Source of the DNA: Akkermansiaceae bacterium
GTDB lineage: Bacteria; Verrucomicrobiota; Verrucomicrobiia; Verrucomicrobiales; Akkermansiaceae
Assembly (NCBI GenBank): GCA_019634595.1
Contig: JAHCBC010000002.1
Span: 930,001 to 994,000 of the forward strand
Direction of reading: 5' to 3'
DNA: 64,000 nt
Positions 43,556-52,199 of the stretch are shown here, piece after piece. Under the pieces are notes generated by a model that saw only the letters and a program-made list of their open reading frames with translations, did not search any database and had not been told where the DNA came from. The position numbers and the translations under genes were made by a program. Every line of letters starts with the position of its first letter. Positions within the stretch are counted from its first letter, which is position 1.

Positions 43556-45034
43556 ATGATTCCCAAATTTTTGCCCGCTGCCTTGGTGTGGCTGGCGGCG
43601 TCCGGACCGGTGGCCGCCCTCACGCCGGAGGCGACCGCAGCTCTGGAGGAGGTCGTTTCCGCCATCCGTGAGGAGGTGGACTCACGGAAAGATCTGTCAA
43701 ATGAGCAGCGCGCCAGAAGCGGGGCGATTGTTGCGCAGGTCGAGCAGATGGCCACGCTTGATCCCACACAGCTTGAACAAAGTTTGGGGGCCTACACCGG
43801 TTACTTCACCTCGAGGAAGGTGACCGACGCCATCGCCGCCCTGAAGACCGAGTTGGCAAATGAGCGGAAGGCTGGAGAGAAGGAGGAACTGGCCAAACTG
43901 ACGGCAATGCAGGAGAGGATCTCCAAAGCCATCAGGACTGCGAAGGAACCGTCGGAGCTGGACGGATTGATCACCGAACTGGCGACCATGAGATCGAGAC
44001 AGTACGGTGGCTATCCGCAGAAATCCGAAGAACTCCAGCGTCTTTATGCGGCCCTCGAACCTGCGAAACATTTCGTCGAACGCTGGCAGGACTACCTCGC
44101 GGGCATGAAGTCGGGGAACAGAAGCCAGGCCAGGCAGGCGCTCCAGGAACTGAAACAGGTCGGGCATGGTGGAGGCACCTACATTCCACGGTCGGAACTG
44201 CTGGAACTCCTCAACGCCATATCGGCCTCGCCGGGGCAGTTGGGCAGGATCCTCGATGGCATCCGCATGCTGGAGGACATCCGCCCGGCCATTGCCACCC
44301 TGCAGGGAATGACCGGCGACAATGACGGCCAGCGGGAGCGTGTCCACGAATACATCCCGCCGCTGGCTTCCCTGGACAAATCCTACCGTGAATTCAAATC
44401 GGGCCTCTCCATTTCGCTGGAACTCGATCAGTCCACCTTTTCCCGTCTGCCGCAGGATCTCACCTCCAAAGTGTTGGAACTGAGGGGGGAGCTGATCAAG
44501 CTGGCGCTCCCGCGCTATGTGAACCCATCGCGGGAACCACAGATCCTCCCCGGCGAAAGCGTGCTCGCTTTCCTTGACCGCATCGCGGAGGAGGCGAGGG
44601 CACGCGGCGATGCGGAAGAGGGATTCCGCATCAAGCAGGCGAAGCGGCTGCTCAGCCGCGGGGAATCCTTCAGATCCCAGGACACGGAAGGCCTCACCGC
44701 GTGGACAGCAGGACAGAATCAGGAAGCCGCCGAGCAGTGGGAACTCGCCGTCATTTCCTACCAGCAGGCGCTGAAGAGCGGAAGTGACCTTGTGCCCGCC
44801 ACTCTCATCGGAGAGAAGCTGGCGGCCATCAGGAACGCCCATCCGGAGGCCTATGAAAGCGGGGTGGAGCGCTTCCTTTCGCCGTCATCCGGTTCCTCAT
44901 TCTCCGCATTCGACCGCCGTGTTCCCGGGAGGGAAGACCAGAGCCGCAAGACAGGGCCCACATTGGTGATTCCCGCCGCGGGCGATTCCGGATCGAAGCC
45001 AGTGGAAACCAAGGAACCTGCGGAAAAGCAATGA
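43556..45034 (+). CDS. Secreted helical protein, first of two tandem paralogues
   Basis: This 492-residue protein has an N-terminal signal peptide (KFLPAALVWLAASGPVAA) and a largely helical, Glu/Lys-rich body. Residues about 180-450 align by eye with the next gene: VERWQDYLAGMKSGNRSQAR, PRSELLELL, SYREFKSGLSISL, and QEAAEQWELAVISYQQALKSG, followed by DLVPATLIG. The extra N-terminal 150 residues look coiled-coil. No enzyme motif is seen. The stop overlaps the next start by 4 nt, so the two are coupled. Function is unknown; a structural envelope role is conceivable. Confidence 0.75.
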   Translation: MIPKFLPAALVWLAASGPVAALTPEATAALEEVVSAIREEVDSRKDLSNEQRARSGAIVAQVEQMATLDPTQLEQSLGAYTGYFTSRKVTDAIAALKTELANERKAGEKEELAKLTAMQERISKAIRTAKEPSELDGLITELATMRSRQYGGYPQKSEELQRLYAALEPAKHFVERWQDYLAGMKSGNRSQARQALQELKQVGHGGGTYIPRSELLELLNAISASPGQLGRILDGIRMLEDIRPAIATLQGMTGDNDGQRERVHEYIPPLASLDKSYREFKSGLSISLELDQSTFSRLPQDLTSKVLELRGELIKLALPRYVNPSREPQILPGESVLAFLDRIAEEARARGDAEEGFRIKQAKRLLSRGESFRSQDTEGLTAWTAGQNQEAAEQWELAVISYQQALKSGSDLVPATLIGEKLAAIRNAHPEAYESGVERFLSPSSGSSFSAFDRRVPGREDQSRKTGPTLVIPAAGDSGSKPVETKEPAEKQ

Positions 45035-46113
45035 TCGCGCGCGCATTCCTGGGAAGTTGGGCAGGCGTGTCCCTGATCCTATCCGTGATGGCGGCGGGGA
45101 GTGCGGTCGCCGCTCCCCCGCCTGCCCTCGACGTGCTGCTGGCGGAGGCTCCGGAGACGGTGGCAGGTGCGGAGGATCCGGCACAACTGGACGCTCTCAT
45201 TTCACGGTTGTCTGCGGTGAATACGGGCGGTGGTGGAGTGGATTCCCCCGAAGAACGGGAGATGAAACTGAAAGTCCTCGTCATGCGGGATCTGGTGACG
45301 CGCTGGCAGGACTATCTGTCTGCCGTGAAGGCTGACCGTCCGGCGGAGGCATTGAGGCTTCTCAATGACATGAAGTCGATGGGCCGCATCGACATGATCC
45401 TTCCCCGCTCCAGGATCCTCGGACTCATGGATGGGATTGCGGGAGCGGATGAGACTGACCGTATCGTCTCGGAAATCGGGTCGCTCGATCAGGTCGGGGA
45501 TGCCATCACCAAATTGCAGAGTATCTGGCTGGAGGGCTACCCCATCGGCCGACAGATCAGCGGTCTCATCGTCATGTTGGCGGAGATCGAGCAGAGCTAC
45601 CGCGACTACAAGAGCGGGCTGCCTTTCTCACTGCGCTTCAAGATCGACCTGCGGGATGTGGCGTCGAGGAATTCCTTGGCCAAGATCATCGAGCTGCGCT
45701 CGCAGATGGTATTGATCGGGCTGCCGGACTACGTCGGTGCACCCAGTGGGACGAAGGCGCTCGAAGGGGAACAGACGAGGGATTTCATCACCCGCATCGA
45801 GACGGAGGCGAGGGAGCGGGGCGACATCCCGGTTGTCGTGGAGTGCAGGAGGGTGAGGGCTTTTTTCAAGGCTTCGGGAGAGCCATCGTCACTTGATGAG
45901 GGTGGCGTGCAGAGCCTCCTTGCCGCGCGTAACCAGGAGCAGGCGGGACAATATGATCTCGCGGTGGTTTCCTATCAGATGGCCCTCAGACATGGGGGCG
46001 ACCTGGTCCCGGCGGATTGGGTCGGAAGCCGTCTGAAGGTGATCGAGGCGGAGCATCCCGGGAAATTCCGTGAGGGGATGTCGCGCATCCCCGGTTTGCG
46101 CCCGGCGAAATAA
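45031..46113 (+). CDS. Secreted helical protein, second tandem paralogue
   Basis: This 360-residue protein has a signal peptide (LGSWAGVSLILSVMAAGSAVA) and shares with the upstream gene the segments TRWQDYLSAVKADRPAEALR, PRSRILGLMDG, SYRDYKSGLPFSL and QEQAGQYDLAVVSYQMALRHG, followed by GGDLVPADWVGSRL. It lacks the N-terminal coiled-coil part of its paralogue. Both neighbours overlap it by a few bases (ATGA, then TAATG), giving a three-gene coupled operon with the downstream esterase. Function is unknown. Confidence 0.75.
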   Translation: MIARAFLGSWAGVSLILSVMAAGSAVAAPPPALDVLLAEAPETVAGAEDPAQLDALISRLSAVNTGGGGVDSPEEREMKLKVLVMRDLVTRWQDYLSAVKADRPAEALRLLNDMKSMGRIDMILPRSRILGLMDGIAGADETDRIVSEIGSLDQVGDAITKLQSIWLEGYPIGRQISGLIVMLAEIEQSYRDYKSGLPFSLRFKIDLRDVASRNSLAKIIELRSQMVLIGLPDYVGAPSGTKALEGEQTRDFITRIETEARERGDIPVVVECRRVRAFFKASGEPSSLDEGGVQSLLAARNQEQAGQYDLAVVSYQMALRHGGDLVPADWVGSRLKVIEAEHPGKFREGMSRIPGLRPAK

Positions 46114-46994
46114 TGCGGATGGCCACCGCGTCGGCGCGAGGTAGGCTGGAACCCGTGAAGGGAATTCTGGAAAGCATCTCACGGGGGATGGTGGCGGCGG
46201 CGTTGCTGCTCACCGGGGCATGCACCATGATTCCCGCGCCGGAGGTGAAGACCGTCCGCAATGTCGTCTTTTCCCGGCCGGACTGGCCGAAGCCGATGAT
46301 GGCCCATGTCGATCTCCCGGAAGGTGAGGGGCCTCATCCGGCGGTCCTTCTCCTCCATGGTGGTGGCCTTGCGGACAGCGGTGGGCGCTGGCAGATGGCG
46401 GGCATCGCTGGCAGGCTGGCGCGACGCGGCTACGTGGTGGTGAACTCCACCTACCGCACCGTGCCGAAGTACCAGCACCCGGTCCCGCTGGAAGACGTGC
46501 GGGAAGCACTCCGCTGGATGAGGAGCGATGCCGGAGCGGCCCATGGCATCGACCCGCAGCGGATCGCCGTGTTCGGCTACTCGGCAGGGGGGTATCTTGC
46601 TTCGCTCGCGGCGCTCACCGAATCTCCCGGGAAAGATCGGGTGAAGGCCATCGTCGCCGGTGGCGCTCCATCCGACATGATCTTCTATGCGGAGGGGGAT
46701 CTGGTTCCGAAATATATGGGAGGACGTCTTTACGAAGTGCCGGAGCGTTTCTACGAAGCCTCTCCGACGAACTACGTGACGAAGGCCAGCCCGCCGATCT
46801 TCCTCTACTATGGCGCCAAGGACCGCCTCGTCAGGCCGGAGCATCCGCTGCTGATGACGGAAACGTACCGGAAAGCCGGGGCACACCATGAGGTGAGGGA
46901 AATCCCCCGCCTGGGCCACATCTCCGCCTTCCTTTTTTCAAGCCGGGAGGTGGATGAGGCCATCGGCTTCCTTGATGGGGTGTTGAAGCGGTGA
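46113..46994 (+). CDS. Alpha/beta-hydrolase, probable lipoprotein esterase
   Basis: This 293-residue hydrolase of the hormone-sensitive-lipase/esterase group shows the oxyanion-hole motif LLLHGGGLADSGG, the nucleophile elbow FGYSAGGYLA, the acid in YYGAKDRLVRPEH and the His in PRLGHISAF, so the triad is complete. An internal Met precedes a lipobox-like LLTGAC, suggesting a lipoprotein; starting there would shorten the protein by about 25 residues. The first ATG overlaps the previous stop. The substrate is probably a short acyl or acetyl ester. Confidence 0.85.
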   Translation: MRMATASARGRLEPVKGILESISRGMVAAALLLTGACTMIPAPEVKTVRNVVFSRPDWPKPMMAHVDLPEGEGPHPAVLLLHGGGLADSGGRWQMAGIAGRLARRGYVVVNSTYRTVPKYQHPVPLEDVREALRWMRSDAGAAHGIDPQRIAVFGYSAGGYLASLAALTESPGKDRVKAIVAGGAPSDMIFYAEGDLVPKYMGGRLYEVPERFYEASPTNYVTKASPPIFLYYGAKDRLVRPEHPLLMTETYRKAGAHHEVREIPRLGHISAFLFSSREVDEAIGFLDGVLKR

Positions 46995-47010
46995 TACTGT
47001 GGAAACCGTA

Positions 47011-47131
47011 GCTGCGGCGTCCCGCCGCAGGCCGTGATTGTGGCGTCCCGCCGCAATTCTTTCCGGAGTTCACCTTGGCTACGCAACATCGGCGGGACGC
47101 CGATGCCACGGCCTGCTGCGGGACGCAGCAG
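47011..47131. repeat. Cluster of four REP-like hairpins with a GCGTCCCGC core
   Basis: Four short palindromes share the core GCGTCCCGC or its complement: TGCGGCG-tcc-CGCCGCA (47013-47029), GGCG-tcc-CGCC (47042-47052), ATCGGCG-gga-CGCCGAT (47088-47104) and CTGCTGC-gggac-GCAGCAG (47113-47131). They fill the gap between the convergent esterase and pfkA genes. They look like a REP/BIME-type cluster and may act as a bidirectional terminator. Confidence 0.8.
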
Positions 47132-47149
47132 CCACGTCTGCCGCTATGG

Positions 47150-48127
47150 CTAACACGCCAGCGGGGCCGCCAGCTTCAGCAACGTCTGGTCCAGCTTGTA
47201 CTTCTGGTTCGCCACGGCATCGATCGGCAGGTGGCCGTAGGTTCCGTCGCGATAGACCATGATGGCATTCGTCTCCCCGCGGTCGAGGGCATCCACCGCG
47301 GCGACGGCGAACTTGTAGGCCATCACCCGGTCATGAACCGTCGGTGAGCCACCACGCTGCACGTGGCCCAGCACGGTGAGGCGTGCCTCCATGCCGATGG
47401 AGTCGTTGATGTAGCGCGTCAGATACTCGGACATCTTCACTCCCTCCGCGACGACGGCGACGACGTATTCCCGCCCCTGCCCGATCTCATGCTTCAGCCG
47501 CGCCCCGATCTGGTCCAGATCGTAGGGGATCTCAGGCACCAAGCAGACCTCCGCCCCGCAGGACAGGGCGCTGACCAAGGCCAGGTAGCCGCAGTGGCGT
47601 CCCATCACCTCGATCACGAACGCCCGCCGGAAGGACGAAGCCGTATCCCGGATGGAGTCGATGGACTGGCGGATGATGTTGAGCGCGGTATCCACACCCA
47701 GGCAGTAGTCCGTCCCGGCGATGTCGTTGTCGATGGTGGCGGGGATGCCAGCGAACGGCACGCCGAAGTCGGCGTAAAATTGGTTCAGCGCACGGAAAGA
47801 TCCGTCGCCACCGATGACGATCAACTTCTCGATCCCGCGCGCCTTCAGGTTCTCGAACGCTTTCTGGCGGAAGCTGATGTCGAAGAATTCCTTCGAGCGG
47901 GAAGAACGGAGGACCGTGCCGCCCCGGTGGAGTATCCCGGAGACGCGCTCCCGCGTGGCGGGGAAGATCTTGTTTTCGATCAAGCCGTTGAGTCCGTCAT
48001 AGATGAGGAAAGGCTCGTAGCCGCGCTGCGACGCGTATTCCACCGCACATTTGATCGCGGGATTCATGCCGGCGGAATCGCCTCCGGAGGTCATGATGGC
48101 GAGGCCGGGCTTGTTCAGGGTGCTCAT
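47150..48127 (-). CDS. pfkA: ATP-type 6-phosphofructokinase
   Basis: This 325-residue group I phosphofructokinase phosphorylates fructose 6-phosphate in glycolysis. Motifs present are MTSGGDSAGMNPAIK at the N-terminus, IGGDGSFRAL (the second Gly points to ATP rather than pyrophosphate), PATIDNDIAGTD with the catalytic Asp, EVMGRHCGYLAL for the substrate, and VLGHVQRGGSP. Length is typical of bacterial PfkA. It stands alone, convergent with the esterase gene. Confidence 0.95.
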   Translation of the reverse strand: MSTLNKPGLAIMTSGGDSAGMNPAIKCAVEYASQRGYEPFLIYDGLNGLIENKIFPATRERVSGILHRGGTVLRSSRSKEFFDISFRQKAFENLKARGIEKLIVIGGDGSFRALNQFYADFGVPFAGIPATIDNDIAGTDYCLGVDTALNIIRQSIDSIRDTASSFRRAFVIEVMGRHCGYLALVSALSCGAEVCLVPEIPYDLDQIGARLKHEIGQGREYVVAVVAEGVKMSEYLTRYINDSIGMEARLTVLGHVQRGGSPTVHDRVMAYKFAVAAVDALDRGETNAIMVYRDGTYGHLPIDAVANQKYKLDQTLLKLAAPLAC

Positions 48128-48271
48128 GGGATCGTGGCAGGCATTTAAGCAGGTTGGGTGCCGGGTCTGCGCGAAATCCGGACTTTTCGCGGAGAAGTGG
48201 AAACGCCAGCCCTCCCGGGGAGGAGTGCAAATAACGCGTGTTTTTCCAACCGCTGGCGCGGACCTCCGGAG

Positions 48272-49573
48272 CTACGGACGGACACCATGCTGGCTGGCGA
48301 AGGCATCCGCTGCCGCCGCATCGGTGGTGCGCCATCGATCCAGAACCATTTTCATGGTCGTGGAGCGGGCGTCGCCTTCGGGCATCGTGGCAGCCCACTG
48401 TGCCGCCGCTTCCGGCTGGTGGCGGGCCAGTGTGAGTGCATGGCTTCGCACGGCGGACGTCTTCACGTCGGAGTCAGGTTGGCTTTCCAGCCAACCACCG
48501 GCCGCCATGTAGTCGGTCTGTGTCCAGTCTCCCACCAGCTCCGGAATCACCTGGGAAACGATGGCGCGGTCGCTGATGTTTTCATCGATCCAGCCCAGCC
48601 AGCGCGGCGCTTCGTCCTGCCGGACATGCCGCCTTACCCGGAAAATGTAGTCGGCCAGTTCCTTCTGGGAAAACCCTGCCTTGCCGATCCAGTCCACCGC
48701 TTCGTCATAGCCATGGCTGAAGGAGTTCGTGATCAGAGTCCTGTTCACCCCGAAGCGGAGGTTGTCCTGCACCTCCGCATTGCCGAACCTGGGCAAATGG
48801 TCGCGGAAAGCGGCCAGCGATTCCGATGCCTGTTCCAGCGTCCTCGCACTGGAGGCGATCGCTCCTGTTGCATGTTCGATATTCGGAACTCCCAGCCCTT
48901 TGATCATCCGGAAAGCCAGTTCAGGGTCGGTCTGTCCCAGCGCGCGCAACACCCGGTCTGTGATGATGTCCTTTTCCCGGTCGGAGAATGACGCTCCATG
49001 TTCTTCATACCACCGTATCACTTCCTCGGGGGCTTCCCCGGCTCCCCGGACCATCGCGTCCGAGGTGATTCTCATCTTCCATCCGGGATCCCCGATGAGA
49101 GTGGGGTCGGCCGAAATGATCTTGAGCACCTCCAACGGATGCCTCTCTGTGAGCGATTCCAACAACAGGCTGAGCAGGCTTTGGCGTGATTCCTCCCCCA
49201 ACTCCGGAGCGCTGAGGATCCCGGCGATGAGATCCTTCATCTGCCCCGGTTCCAGGCCGGTCAGGCGTCTCTGCCAGTCGAGCATCGCATCCCGCCGGGC
49301 ATCCAGCGTCGCGAGGTCATCCTTGTCGGAAGACGTATCCAGTCCCTTCGCGAATGCCAGCAGTCCGCCGAGGAGGGATCTGGTGTCGCTGGCTCCGGCG
49401 GACCGTGGACGTCCTGTGTCCCCGCGGGATTCAACTGTCTTTCCGGATGGGATGGATGCAGCCGCGGCCTTCCGTAGAGCCTCGTTGGCTTCCCCGGTCT
49501 TGCCACGGATGAACCGATCCGCGGCTGCTCCCCCGGCCAGGATGATGAAAGTCAGGATCAATGCGGTTTTCAT
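48272..49573 (-). CDS. Membrane-anchored helical-repeat protein, paralogue 4 of a tandem set
   Basis: This 433-residue protein starts at the ATG at 49573 (MKTALILTFIILAGGAAADRF), which is a single N-terminal membrane helix, and overlaps the previous stop by 4 nt. The body is a helical-repeat domain with recurring units such as DPELAFRMIKGLGV and TQTDYMAAGGWLESQPDSDVK. It ends DAAAADAFASQHGVRP, closely matching the end of the paralogue at 50856-52184. Probably periplasmic. No function is known to me; the repeats suggest a protein-interaction scaffold. Confidence 0.78.
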   Translation of the reverse strand: MKTALILTFIILAGGAAADRFIRGKTGEANEALRKAAAASIPSGKTVESRGDTGRPRSAGASDTRSLLGGLLAFAKGLDTSSDKDDLATLDARRDAMLDWQRRLTGLEPGQMKDLIAGILSAPELGEESRQSLLSLLLESLTERHPLEVLKIISADPTLIGDPGWKMRITSDAMVRGAGEAPEEVIRWYEEHGASFSDREKDIITDRVLRALGQTDPELAFRMIKGLGVPNIEHATGAIASSARTLEQASESLAAFRDHLPRFGNAEVQDNLRFGVNRTLITNSFSHGYDEAVDWIGKAGFSQKELADYIFRVRRHVRQDEAPRWLGWIDENISDRAIVSQVIPELVGDWTQTDYMAAGGWLESQPDSDVKTSAVRSHALTLARHQPEAAAQWAATMPEGDARSTTMKMVLDRWRTTDAAAADAFASQHGVRP

Positions 49574-50859
49574 GGGCCCATGAAGGGGTTCTTTTTGATC
49601 TGCTCGATGGACTTGCCGCGGAGTTCGGGATCCTTGATCCGCTCGGCCAGTGAAAGCATTTTCTCCCTGCCGTAGGAGTTCCCCCACATCATGAAACTGA
49701 CCAGGATCTGATCATTGCCGGTCTCTCCATGATAATGGACGGCCAGTTCATAGGCTTTTGCTCCGGCGCTCGATCCATTGTTACCCAGATCGGCCAGCGC
49801 GGATCCCATCGCCGCGTCCGCTCTTTCCGGTGATTGCGTGACGGCCCATGCGCGGAATTTGTCCAGCTCCTCCACGTTCAACCGGTTGCCCTCCACCAGG
49901 TAGCGGAACTTGGTGGTTGCGGTGGCCGCCACTCCCGCGAGCCGTTCCCTCGGGGTGGCCGCGACCTCATCCAGGTATCCGTCGATGTTTCCATATCCCG
50001 GATGGGCGGCGAGGGATCTGATGGGCGCGGAAATGGCGGGGGTCTGGTTGTCAGCGGACAGCGTCGCCCGTACGAGTGCTCCGTAGTTGGTCAGTGCGGG
50101 ATCGGGAAAGCCCTGCTTGCCGAGGCCCCCTGAGCCGATGTTGAATTCCGTGATAATCCTCGCGCGCTGCGCTTCCGGCAAGGCGGCGATGCGGGCGGTG
50201 GCCGCCGTGGCATCGGTGCCGATGAGAACCTTCAACATCGCCGCCTCCATGATCGTCCGTTGGTAATTCTCACCGGACAATGCCTTCGACGTGAAGTCTC
50301 CCGCTGCGATCTTTCCATCGAGCCATGCGGTGGCTGTGCCGGGATCCGTGCCCGCCCATTTCGAAAAAACATTGAATACGAAACGGCCACTCTGAATCTC
50401 CGCACCGCCCGGGCTTGTGAGGTGATCCAGCAGGGCCACCGGATCCTTGGCGGCAAGGGCGGTGAGCACTTGCTCGTTCATGGCCCAACGCTCGCGCACA
50501 TCCACATCCAGTGCGGCGATCTCCGCCAGTGCGGCGAGCAATTTCTCCGGGGACATCTCCCGCAGCAGGAGTTCCGCACGGTGAAGCTCCAGCTTGGCGA
50601 AGATTCCCTTGCTCGGTTGGCCGTGGATTTCGGAAAGGCGTTGCCAGCCGATCTTCTGCCGGGATGCCGGAATTTCACGCGGGGGGCGGCGACCCTTTTC
50701 ACTTCCATCCGCCATCAATGGGTTACCACCATCGCCGCTTGCTTGCTGATGGATTTGGAGCCGTTCGCTGGCGGTCTGAAGTTCACCCCAACTCCGGCTG
50801 AGCCAAAGGCCGACCACGGCAAAAGCCAAGGCAGGAGGGATGAAATGGATGGGTTTCAT
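49570..50859 (-). CDS. Membrane-anchored helical-repeat protein, paralogue 3
   Basis: This 429-residue protein has an N-terminal helix (FIPPALAFAVVGLWLSRSW), a basic linker and then helical repeats (EKLLAALAEIAALDVDVRER, DPGTATAWLDGKIAAGDFTS). It is most similar to the paralogue at 52200-53483: both contain the pattern TATAWxDGxIAxGxFxSKAL and a C-terminal HGETGND followed by a REL-type ending. It is coupled to both neighbours by 4-nt overlaps. Function is unknown. Confidence 0.78.
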   Translation of the reverse strand: MKPIHFIPPALAFAVVGLWLSRSWGELQTASERLQIHQQASGDGGNPLMADGSEKGRRPPREIPASRQKIGWQRLSEIHGQPSKGIFAKLELHRAELLLREMSPEKLLAALAEIAALDVDVRERWAMNEQVLTALAAKDPVALLDHLTSPGGAEIQSGRFVFNVFSKWAGTDPGTATAWLDGKIAAGDFTSKALSGENYQRTIMEAAMLKVLIGTDATAATARIAALPEAQRARIITEFNIGSGGLGKQGFPDPALTNYGALVRATLSADNQTPAISAPIRSLAAHPGYGNIDGYLDEVAATPRERLAGVAATATTKFRYLVEGNRLNVEELDKFRAWAVTQSPERADAAMGSALADLGNNGSSAGAKAYELAVHYHGETGNDQILVSFMMWGNSYGREKMLSLAERIKDPELRGKSIEQIKKNPFMGP

Positions 50860-52184
50860 TTGATCCCATGCTTCTCCGCGAAAGCCGCCGCCGCATCGGC
50901 GTCCTTGCCCTTCAGTTCGCGGTGGATCCTTTTCAGGGTGTTGTCCCGTTCCTTACCCGCCGGCAGGGTGAGCGCCCATTGGGCGGCGGTTTCCGGCTCA
51001 TAGGGCGCGACGGTCTCCGCGTAGGCCTGGATGGCGGTGTTCTTCGACGGACCATCCGGCTCGGCGACCAGCCACTCACCGGCGGCCTTGTAGTCGTCGC
51101 GTGTCCATTGGCTGACGATCTGTTTCACCTGTGATGCGGATTTCTCCGGCGGCATGGTTTCGGTGACCCAGCCGATCCACTTCGCCTTGTCCTCCGGTTT
51201 CGAGTTGTAGGTGACGCCATCGGAGAAAGCCTCCATCTCTTCCGGAGAGAGCTTGGCGGAGGTGATCCACGCGGTGGAACTCTCGAAGCCTTCCCCCGCC
51301 ATCTGTGACGCGAGCTGGCTGATCGCCTGTTGTGTGGCATGGGTTCTGCCGTCCCCGGCGGGCAGGCCGGCCGCATATTCGCGGAAAGCCTCCAGAGTCG
51401 CGGTCCGCTGCGCAGGCGTCCGGGCGGCCTGCATGATGGCGTTCAGCGGATTGTTCATTTCCGGGGAAGAACCGTCCGAAAGCTCCGCCAGCAGTTGGAA
51501 CGCCCGCTTCGGGTCGGTCTGTGCGACGCCGGAGATGAGGTGCTGTTTCGTCTGCCCGGTGATGAGGTCGGCATGCTTTTCCTTGTTCGCTCGCATCCAC
51601 TCCAGGGCGGCGTCAGGATCTTTTTTCGCCCATTCCCCCAGTGCGCTGGAAACCATGTGCTTGCTCATGCGGTTGTCGGGAAACAGATCCGTCGATTCGG
51701 TGAAAAGCTCGAGTGCCGTGCGGGGATGTTCCTTTGACAGGGTCATCACGGAAAAGCCGATCAGTCCCTGGCGGATCTCATCGCTCAGTCCCGGAGCGTT
51801 GCGGAACTCCGCGATCAGCGCCTTGAGCTGGGCGGAGTCCAGCGAAGTCATCCGGTCCATCAGGGCCAGCACCCGCTCCTGGAAGCCGGCCATGTCCGCA
51901 TTCGGATTTCCGCCCTGCTTCTGCATGGCTTCCATTTCTTTGGCGAAGGCTATGACTTCGGCCGCGGTGGCCTTGGCAGCGGCTTCCCGGTCCGGACGCC
52001 GGCGGTGGGCCGCGGTTGTCTCCGCTTCCGGACTCTCCGCTCCGGTGGTGATGCCCAGTCTTTCCGCCTCGGAGTACAGTGCCTGCCGCTCTGTCCGGAT
52101 GGTGGAAATGCGGCTCTGGTTGCGCCAGCCGACGAGGCCGATGGCGACGGCGAGACCGGCGGTGATGATGAGGGTGTGTTTCAT
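50856..52184 (-). CDS. Membrane-anchored helical-repeat protein, paralogue 2
   Basis: This 442-residue protein has an N-terminal membrane helix (LIITAGLAVAIGLVGW), a charged linker around residues 50-90, then repeats such as DPDAALEWMRANKEKHADLI and DPKRAFQLLAELSDG. Its end, DADAAAAFAEKHGIK, is very close to that of the protein at 48272-49573, so types A (this one and paralogue 4) and B (paralogues 1 and 3) alternate in the operon. It lies 15 bp after paralogue 1. Function is unknown. Confidence 0.78.
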   Translation of the reverse strand: MKHTLIITAGLAVAIGLVGWRNQSRISTIRTERQALYSEAERLGITTGAESPEAETTAAHRRRPDREAAAKATAAEVIAFAKEMEAMQKQGGNPNADMAGFQERVLALMDRMTSLDSAQLKALIAEFRNAPGLSDEIRQGLIGFSVMTLSKEHPRTALELFTESTDLFPDNRMSKHMVSSALGEWAKKDPDAALEWMRANKEKHADLITGQTKQHLISGVAQTDPKRAFQLLAELSDGSSPEMNNPLNAIMQAARTPAQRTATLEAFREYAAGLPAGDGRTHATQQAISQLASQMAGEGFESSTAWITSAKLSPEEMEAFSDGVTYNSKPEDKAKWIGWVTETMPPEKSASQVKQIVSQWTRDDYKAAGEWLVAEPDGPSKNTAIQAYAETVAPYEPETAAQWALTLPAGKERDNTLKRIHRELKGKDADAAAAFAEKHGIK

Positions 52185-52199
52185 CTCAGGGGCGGCGGG

